Positions 58,500 to 64,000 of a stretch of 64,000 nt of DNA are shown here, piece by piece. This DNA is from Collimonas fungivorans (GTDB lineage Bacteria > Pseudomonadota > Gammaproteobacteria > Burkholderiales > Burkholderiaceae_D). The position numbers and the translations under genes were made by a program. The notes beneath the pieces were generated by a model. That model saw only the letters and a program-made list of their open reading frames with translations, was not told the DNA's origin and searched no databases. The DNA is taken from positions 620,001-684,000 of the forward strand of contig NZ_CP013232.1 of NCBI RefSeq assembly GCF_001584145.1, read 5' to 3'. Position 1 is the first letter of the stretch, and each line of letters begins with the position of its first letter.

Positions 58500-59858
58500 T
58501 TACTTCTTGATCTTGACCGGCCGCTGCCAGCCATCGATTGTGACCTGGCGCGCACGCGAGACGGTCAGCTTGCCTTCCGGCGCATCCTTGGTCAGCGTAG
58601 TGCCGGCTCCCAGGGTCGCGCCTTTGCCGACCCGCACCGGCGCCACCAGCTGGCTGTCGCTGCCGATGAAGGCGTCGTCTTCGATGATGGTGCGGAATTT
58701 GTTGGCGCCGTCGTAGTTGCAGGTGATGGTGCCGGCGCCGATATTGACGCGCGATCCCACCGTGGCGTCGCCGACATAGGCCAGGTGGTTGGCTTTGCTG
58801 CCTGCTGCGATCTGGCTGTTCTTGACCTCGACGAAATTGCCGATATGGACCTCTTCGCCGAGTTCGGTGCCGGGGCGCAGGCGCGCATACGGTCCGATCT
58901 GGGAAGCGGCGCCGACCACCGCATCTTCGATATGGCAGAAGGGTTTGATGTTGGCGCCGCGGCCGATGCGGGCATTCTTGATGACGCAATTGGCGCCGAT
59001 GATGACGCCGTCTTCGACGCTGACTTCACCTTCGAAGATGCAGCCGACATCGATGCTGACATCGCGGCCGCAGCTCAGCGCGCCGCGCACGTCCAGGCGC
59101 GCCGGGTCGAGCAGGGTCACGCCCTGTTCCAGCAAACGTTCGGCGATGCTGCGCTGGTGGATGCGTTCCAGTTCGGCCAGTTGCACCTTGCTGTTGACGC
59201 CCAGCGTTTCCGCCACGGCGGCGGGCTGGGCCGATACTACCGGCGTGCCGTCGGCGACGGCGCTGGCGACGATATCGGTCAGATAATATTCGCCTTGCGC
59301 ATTATTGTTGGACAGGCCGGCCAGCCATTTCTTCAGCTGCGCGGTGGGCGCCACCATGATGCCGGTATTGCATTCGCGGATCGTGCGCTGTTCCGGCGTT
59401 GCGTCTTTTTGCTCGACGATGCTGACGATCTTGCCGTGTTCGCGGACGATGCGGCCGTAGCCGGTCGGGTCCGGCAGGTCCACCGTCAGGACCGCCAGCT
59501 TGTCCTGGCCTGCGCTGTCGATCAGCCGTTGCAGCGTGCTGCTGGCGATCAGCGGCACGTCGCCGTACAGCACCAGTGTAGGCACGGCCTCGTCCAGATG
59601 CGGAGCGGCTTGCGCCACCGCGTGGCCGGTGCCGAGCTGCGGCTCCTGCTTGGCGAACACCAGGTCAGCGGCAGCCAGCGAGCTTGGCACGGCGTCGCCG
59701 CCGTGGCCGTAGATGACGCACAAGGTGGTCGGGGACAGGGCGCGCGCGGCGTCGATCACATGCGACAGCAGCGGTTTGCCCGCCAGCGGGTGTAACACTT
59801 TCGGCAGCGCGGATTGCATGCGCTTGCCCATGCCGGCAGCGAGAATGACAACGTTCAT
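58500..59858 (-). CDS. glmU: Bifunctional UDP-N-acetylglucosamine pyrophosphorylase / glucosamine-1-phosphate acetyltransferase
   Basis: 452 residues. The N-terminal uridylyltransferase has [20 protein letters not shown] and [10 protein letters not shown]; the C-terminal left-handed beta-helix acetyltransferase has repeats such as [15 protein letters not shown], with [20 protein letters not shown] and the catalytic His region [20 protein letters not shown]. Completes UDP-GlcNAc synthesis begun by GlmS, whose gene is on the same strand 2.5 kb away, separated by the inserted Lrp gene. Confidence 0.98.
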   Translation of the reverse strand: MNVVILAAGMGKRMQSALPKVLHPLAGKPLLSHVIDAARALSPTTLCVIYGHGGDAVPSSLAAADLVFAKQEPQLGTGHAVAQAAPHLDEAVPTLVLYGDVPLIASSTLQRLIDSAGQDKLAVLTVDLPDPTGYGRIVREHGKIVSIVEQKDATPEQRTIRECNTGIMVAPTAQLKKWLAGLSNNNAQGEYYLTDIVASAVADGTPVVSAQPAAVAETLGVNSKVQLAELERIHQRSIAERLLEQGVTLLDPARLDVRGALSCGRDVSIDVGCIFEGEVSVEDGVIIGANCVIKNARIGRGANIKPFCHIEDAVVGAASQIGPYARLRPGTELGEEVHIGNFVEVKNSQIAAGSKANHLAYVGDATVGSRVNIGAGTITCNYDGANKFRTIIEDDAFIGSDSQLVAPVRVGKGATLGAGTTLTKDAPEGKLTVSRARQVTIDGWQRPVKIKK

Positions 59859-59982
59859 GGTCGATATGAGAAAAAATAGGTGGTAAATTTTATCATGCGC
59901 GGCAGCTGCAAATTCAGCGCCGGCGCTGTATATATGACAACCTGCTTAAGCTGATCCATTGGCGGCCGAGGCAGGAAAAGAC

Positions 59983-60022
59983 ATCGCCTCAATGCTGTTT
60001 TCACAGCATTGAGGCGATTTTT
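59983..60022 (-). terminator. Strong rho-independent hairpin after the YXWGXW gene
   Basis: A 16-bp perfect stem (arms 59983-59998 and 60003-60018) with a TTTC loop. Runs of T occur on both sides (TTTTTG on the plus strand, TCTTTTCC on the minus strand), so it may work in both directions; it lies 15 bp after the stop of the minus-strand YXWGXW gene. Confidence 0.88.
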
Positions 60023-60037
60023 GTTTGCGTGCAGGTA

Positions 60038-60628
60038 TCAGTAACGTTGCCAGAAACCGCCGGAGAAGGCCCAGCTGTTGCCGTTGCGGACCCAATGTCC
60101 CGGAGCCCAGAAATAACCGTCGCGGCGCGCTTCCCAATGACCGTTGACCCAGTCGTGGCGGCCGTTGTTCCAGCGCCAGTAGCCGCCGATCCAGACGTGG
60201 TTGGGGCTGGGTGCGGGTGTCATGACTTCAATTCGCGGCGGCGGCGGGGCGACGTTGATCACCACCGGCGGCGCGCTGTAAATATTGTTGATCGGCACCC
60301 AGCGGCCGCCATGGAATACCCACTGGCCGCCTTCATTGGCCCAGTAGGCATGCTGGTAAACCATGTTCTGGCGCGATTGTTCCCAATGGCCGTTATTCCA
60401 GACGTAGCGGTTGTTTTCCCACTTCCAGTGGCCGGCGATCCAGTAGGAATCGGGATAGGGCGCGGGCGGCGCCGTTTCCACCAGCGGCGCCGGCGGTGCT
60501 TGCACTACCCGGGCTTCACGGTATTCGACGCGGGTGCGCGGCGGCTCGACCACGCAGGCGGCCAGCGACAGGGACGCCGCTGCGACGGCCGACAAGGCAA
60601 GGTAACGTTGAAAACGACGACGGTTCAT
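60038..60628 (-). CDS. YXWGXW-repeat lipoprotein
   Basis: 196 residues. The N-terminus (YLALSAVAAASLSLAAC) is a lipoprotein signal with lipobox LAAC. The mature part has repeated aromatic motifs of the YxWxxGHW / WxxGxW type (YWIAGHWKWENNRYVWNNGH, VWIGGYWRWNNGRHDWVNGH, YFWAPGHWVRNGNSWAFSGG). Members are outer-membrane or periplasmic lipoproteins of unknown function in Burkholderiales. A strong terminator follows. No operon partner is apparent. Confidence 0.88.
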   Translation of the reverse strand: MNRRRFQRYLALSAVAAASLSLAACVVEPPRTRVEYREARVVQAPPAPLVETAPPAPYPDSYWIAGHWKWENNRYVWNNGHWEQSRQNMVYQHAYWANEGGQWVFHGGRWVPINNIYSAPPVVINVAPPPPRIEVMTPAPSPNHVWIGGYWRWNNGRHDWVNGHWEARRDGYFWAPGHWVRNGNSWAFSGGFWQRY

Positions 60629-60748
60629 TCATATCTCCAGAAAAAGGTCCTGGGTATTAAACGATTTGCCGTACGGAACGAATACAGGGCTTACAAATAC
60701 TTGCAATTTGCCCGCGCCGCGGTGTTTACGAATGTTTTGGCCGAGCGC

Positions 60749-61081
60749 TCAGGCTTCGTCCTTGACATCGGTGCTGGGGCCGTTTTTCTTGACGGCGTCG
60801 ATGCCGGCGTCGCGCGCGCTGGTGGTGCTGTACATCTGGCTGCTGCCGATCACCTGGTGGTTGGCGGCTTTCAGGTTGAAATAGAACTTGCCGTTGGAAG
60901 CCTGGTTGCGGCTATAGCGATCGTCTTGTGCGCTGTTGCTCTGGACCGAGGCGATGCCGTTTTCGGCGGAAGCCTTGGCGACATACATTTCGCTGTTCAA
61001 CACCACTTCGCCATTGCCAGAGTAGAGCAGGAAGTAAAACTGTCCATCCACCGACTTCTTGAGTACATAGGACCCTGCCAT
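60749..61081 (-). CDS. YegP-like DUF1508 protein
   Basis: 110 residues with two DUF1508 repeats: SVDGQFYFLLYSGNGEVVLN with EMYVAKASAENGI, and SNGKFYFNLKAANHQVIGSS with QMYSTTSARDAGI. The two-repeat architecture is typical of YegP. Cytoplasmic, stress-associated in other bacteria; biochemical role unclear. Confidence 0.9.
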   Translation of the reverse strand: MAGSYVLKKSVDGQFYFLLYSGNGEVVLNSEMYVAKASAENGIASVQSNSAQDDRYSRNQASNGKFYFNLKAANHQVIGSSQMYSTTSARDAGIDAVKKNGPSTDVKDEA

Positions 61082-61200
61082 AACGCGTCTCCTGATAAGT
61101 TGCCGGCCAGGCGGCGCAGTTTCGCTGAATCTCTTCAGCTGGTTGCACTGATCGCCGCTGGTCCGCTTTGATTATATAGCCGGGCGGGGAAATCGACGGA

Positions 61201-62178
61201 TTAGTCTGCCGGCCGCAATGGAATGATGCTGGCGACGCTTGCCGGGGTCGAGCATGGATCGTCGTCAAACGCGATATCGCCGTTGGGATCGGCAATGCCG
61301 CTGGCCTTCAGGTCGGCAAAGCCGAACAGGTTGCGGTCCATCAGGTGCGACGGCGCTACCGTCGACAGCGAGGAAAAGATGTTTTCCACCCGGCCCGGGA
61401 ATTTCTTTTCCCATTCGCGCAGCATGCCCTTGATCTGCTTGCGCTGCAGGTTTTCCTGGCTGCCGCACAGGTCGCAAGGGATGATAGGGAACTGCTTGAC
61501 CTCGGCGTAGCGGCTGAGGTCGGCTTCCTTGACGTAGGCCAGCGGCCGGATCACGATCTGCTTGCCGTCGTCCGACTGCAGCTTGGCCGGCATGCTCTTC
61601 AGTTTGCCGCCGAAGAACATGTTGAGGAAGAAGGTTTCCATGATGTCGTCGCGATGGTGGCCGAGGGCGACCTTGGTCGCGCCCAGTTCGGTGGCGACCC
61701 GGTACAGGATGCCGCGCCGCAGACGCGAACAGAGCGAGCAGGTGGTCTTGCCTTCCGGGATCAGGCGCTTGACGATGCTGTAGGTGTCCTGGTTTTCGAT
61801 ATGGTAGGCAACTCCCAGTTTCTCCAGGTAGGCCGGCAGGATGTGGTCCGGGAAATTCGGCTGCTTCTGGTCCAGGTTGACCGCGACGATCTCGAAACTG
61901 ATCGGCGCCCGTTCGCGCAGGGTCATCAGGATGTCCAGCAGGGCGTAGCTGTCCTTGCCGCCGGACAGGCAGACCATCACCTTGTCGCCGTCTTCGATCA
62001 TGTTGAAATCGCCGATCGCCTGGCCGACCTGGCGGCACAGGCGCTTGTGCAGCTTATTGTTTTCGTGGGCGATTTTCTCCACGCTGCGGGCGCCGGGAGC
62101 GTTGGCAGCGGTGTCGGCTGGCGTCAGGGCTGTGATTGGGTCTTGCATAAGGACTTCCTGCTTCAATAGGTCATTCAT
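61201..62178 (-). CDS. ttcA: tRNA 2-thiocytidine biosynthesis protein TtcA
   Basis: 325 residues. PP-loop ATPase that installs 2-thiocytidine at tRNA position 32 with an iron-sulfur cluster. The P-loop is [13 protein letters not shown]; cluster cysteines are in [10 protein letters not shown] and [33 protein letters not shown] is the family signature. An in-frame ATG at 62148 could be an alternative start. The folB gene lies 13 bp upstream on the same strand, so these genes (SDR, folB, ttcA) probably form an operon. Confidence 0.97.
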   Translation of the reverse strand: MNDLLKQEVLMQDPITALTPADTAANAPGARSVEKIAHENNKLHKRLCRQVGQAIGDFNMIEDGDKVMVCLSGGKDSYALLDILMTLRERAPISFEIVAVNLDQKQPNFPDHILPAYLEKLGVAYHIENQDTYSIVKRLIPEGKTTCSLCSRLRRGILYRVATELGATKVALGHHRDDIMETFFLNMFFGGKLKSMPAKLQSDDGKQIVIRPLAYVKEADLSRYAEVKQFPIIPCDLCGSQENLQRKQIKGMLREWEKKFPGRVENIFSSLSTVAPSHLMDRNLFGFADLKASGIADPNGDIAFDDDPCSTPASVASIIPLRPAD

Positions 62179-62191
62179 GATGATTCCGCGC

Positions 62192-62590
62192 TCAGGCTTT
62201 CGGTTTGATCCGGAATACCTCGACGCCGACCGAGTGGCAGTCGGAATAGGCGTCCGGTTTTTCCGATGAGACCCGCACTGCGCGCACTTTCGGATGCTGC
62301 AGCAAGGCGTTGGCGAGGTCGTCGCACAAGGTTTCCTGCAAATGGATATGGCCTTGTGCCATGCGCTTGGCTACGGTGTTGCGCATGAAATTGTAATCCA
62401 GCACCTCATCCATATGGTCTTTGCTGGGCGTCGACAGGGCCAGCGGCACAAACAGGTCGACATTGATCAGCGCGCGCTGCTCGCCCTTTTTTTCAAATTC
62501 GTAGACGCCGATATTGATCTGCACTTCGTAGTCGCGCAGGAACAGGCGGCGGCAATCGCTAAGGTCGGGATGGATGAGTGCGAAGAGCAT
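62192..62590 (-). CDS. folB: Dihydroneopterin aldolase-family protein
   Basis: 132 residues from ATG 62590 (the frame opens further upstream within the SDR gene). The FolB/T-fold pattern is [36 protein letters not shown] and [20 protein letters not shown], ending in [11 protein letters not shown]. Catalytic Glu in IGVYEFEK and the Lys region ([10 protein letters not shown]) are present. Acts in folate or tetrahydromonapterin formation. Seven bases separate it from the preceding SDR stop, pairing a pterin aldolase with a pteridine-reductase-like SDR. Confidence 0.9.
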   Translation of the reverse strand: MLFALIHPDLSDCRRLFLRDYEVQINIGVYEFEKKGEQRALINVDLFVPLALSTPSKDHMDEVLDYNFMRNTVAKRMAQGHIHLQETLCDDLANALLQHPKVRAVRVSSEKPDAYSDCHSVGVEVFRIKPKA

Positions 62591-62597
62591 GGTGTTT

Positions 62598-63368
62598 TCA
62601 GTGAGGGTGGGACTGCTGGCTGTGAGCTGCAGCGTGATCCCGTGGGTGAGGATACAAATGTTGGCCGCCATCGACCAGCAGCGTGCTGCCGGTAATGGCG
62701 GAGGAGGCGGCGACGAAACAGACGGTCGCAGCAATGTCTTCTAAAGTCGCCGGCGGCTTCGGCGAGCCTCCAGCCGCCACCAATGGCGACGCCAGCGAGG
62801 GTGCAATCGCGACCACCCGCAACTGCGGTGCATAAGCCTGCGCCAGCAAGGCAGTGGCGCTATGCAGCGCCGCCTTGGACAGCGTATACGACAGGAAATC
62901 GGGCTGCGGGTTGAACAGCTTCTGGTCCAGCAGGTTGATGACTACCGCTTGCGCGCCGCCATTCTGGAGCGTCGCCGCATGCAGCGCTTGCGCCAGCAGC
63001 AGCGGGGCGGCCAGGTTGTTTTGCATGTGGCGCTCCAGGACCGCCGCGGAAAAACTGGCAGGGCTGTCCTGTTCCGCATGGCTGGCGTTGTTGACGATGC
63101 AGCGGACGCTGCCGAGTTCGGCCGCCACGTTTGGCAGCAGCGCATGGATCTCGGTTTCCCTGCTCAATTTGCAGCGGACCGTCATCGCCTGCGCTCCCAG
63201 CGCCTGGCAATCCAGCAGCAGTGCTGACAGCGCCGCCGGCACGGCGTCATCCTGGTAATGCAGCGCCAGGTCCCAGCCCTGCTGCGCCAGCGCCAGCGCA
63301 ATGGCGCGGCCGACCGGGCTGGCGGCGTCGGTGACAAGGGCTACGGATCGGATTGGAGTGGTGAGCAT
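62598..63368 (-). CDS. SDR, probable pteridine/dihydromonapterin reductase-like
   Basis: 256 residues. SDR cofactor region is divergent (LVTDAASPVGRAIALALAQQ in place of TGxxxGIG). NNAS near 92, the YTLSK catalytic pair near 160, and ITGSTLLVDGGQHL at the C-terminus are as expected. Position directly before folB, and the SPVGRAIA variant, resemble FolM/pteridine reductases that reduce dihydropterins. A fatty-acid-type reductase is less likely. Confidence 0.85.
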   Translation of the reverse strand: MLTTPIRSVALVTDAASPVGRAIALALAQQGWDLALHYQDDAVPAALSALLLDCQALGAQAMTVRCKLSRETEIHALLPNVAAELGSVRCIVNNASHAEQDSPASFSAAVLERHMQNNLAAPLLLAQALHAATLQNGGAQAVVINLLDQKLFNPQPDFLSYTLSKAALHSATALLAQAYAPQLRVVAIAPSLASPLVAAGGSPKPPATLEDIAATVCFVAASSAITGSTLLVDGGQHLYPHPRDHAAAHSQQSHPH

Positions 63369-63520
63369 GCTTAACTGGTCATTTAACTGGTCATTATTGC
63401 TGGACAGGGTTCCTTGGGCGGCATGGCCGGGTCTTGTTTCTCTTGTTATTTACCCTGTTTTGCACGGTTTCATCGGCGTTGCCTGCTTTCGCCTGGACGA
63501 TATCTTCTACAATAGCGCCA

Positions 63521-64000
63521 TGCAACTGCAATTACCCGAAGCTTCGGTCGAAGCACAGCGCGCATCGCGCCTGTTACACAATCTGATCGCCACTGAAATC
63601 CGCCGGCAGCATGGCTGGATTTCATTCGCGCGTTATATGGAACTGCTGCTGTACGCGCCGGACCTCGGTTATTACAGCGGCGGTGCGGCAAAATTGGGCA
63701 AAGACGGTGATTTTACAACCGCGCCCGAGATTACGCCGCTTTTTGGCGCGACTTTGGCCCATTTGACAACAGAATTGCTGGTTTCCTCGCCTGCGCTGCA
63801 GCCGCAGATCCTTGAATTCGGCGCTGGCAGCGGCCAGCTGGCGCATGACATCTTGACTGAATTGGCCACAGGCGTGGCTGCTGGCGAACCCGGCGCCGCT
63901 GCGCCGCAAGCGTATTACATCGTTGAATTATCGGCTGAACTGCGGGCGCGCCAGCAACTGAAACTGCAGGCATTCCCGCAGGTGCAGTGGCTGGATCGCT
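63521..64000 (+). CDS. MidA/NDUFAF7-like SAM-dependent methyltransferase, 5' part
   Basis: The frame starts at ATG 63521 and runs off the window with no stop; 160 residues are visible. HGWISFARYMELLLYAPDLG and YYSGGAAKLGKDGDFTTAPE, then ILEFGAGSGQLAHDIL (SAM-binding glycine loop) mark the MidA/DUF185 family, related to the mitochondrial complex I arginine methyltransferase. It is divergent from the SDR-folB-ttcA operon. Function in bacteria is not certain. Confidence 0.9.

Noticed and set aside
58479..59795. Long open frame antisense to glmU (438 codons)
   Set aside because: Mirror frame with biased composition (Ala/Asp/His rich); glmU is clearly the real gene.
60029..61171. 380-codon open frame across the YXWGXW and DUF1508 genes on the plus strand
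   Set aside because: Spans two real minus-strand genes and their terminator; no recognisable domain.

Overview
The window looks like chromosomal DNA of a Burkholderiales bacterium, probably Oxalobacteraceae and perhaps Collimonas-like. This is inferred from the conserved block at the right end (glmS, Lrp, glmU, YXWGXW lipoprotein, DUF1508, ttcA, folB, SDR, MidA-like) and from overall codon and base use. No rRNA, tRNA or CRISPR array was seen.

Positions 1-18800 hold a small non-ribosomal peptide gene cluster in two converging arms. The plus arm has a decayed glycosyltransferase, a diaminobutyrate-type aminotransferase, a two-module NRPS (C-A-T-C-A-T-TE) and an alpha/beta hydrolase. Reading the A-domain pockets by eye suggests diaminobutyrate (Dab) then serine, and the neighbouring aminotransferase would supply Dab. 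The minus arm runs from a PanD-like aspartate decarboxylase to a 694-residue PLP-fold protein, an Asp/Asn beta-hydroxylase-family enzyme, a GT2 glycosyltransferase and a cyclic-peptide-type ABC exporter. A frameshifted IS6-type transposase lies where the arms meet. This cluster is the best candidate for an undescribed system.

Positions 18800-21100 are an insertion-sequence graveyard (IS3 and IS21 remnants, a short CsoR-like ORF). Next is a BaeSR-like two-component system divergent from an RND efflux operon, with a hexanucleotide microsatellite in the shared region. Positions 29200-40000 mix remnants (phosphodiesterase, autotransporter passenger, GFA protein, Vsr-like nuclease, SnoaL-like, IS110) with intact genes: a chemoreceptor, a LuxR / hybrid kinase / response regulator operon, a DUF4440 protein and an IS3-family element whose orfA carries a stop.

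Positions 40100-47000 form a surface cassette on the minus strand: DUF4019 protein, very large YadA-like trimeric autotransporter, OmpA-like protein with a BamE-like N-terminal half, second DUF4019 protein. The adhesin gene contains a near-identical duplication with an 888-bp period. Positions 47600-55500 carry three regulator/metabolic pairs (LysR/SDR, LysR/substrate-binding protein, AraC/aldo-keto reductase plus Atu4866 protein) and a small membrane protein. From 55959 the sequence is housekeeping: amino-sugar synthesis (glmS, glmU), tRNA thiolation (ttcA) and folate-type enzymes (folB and an SDR).
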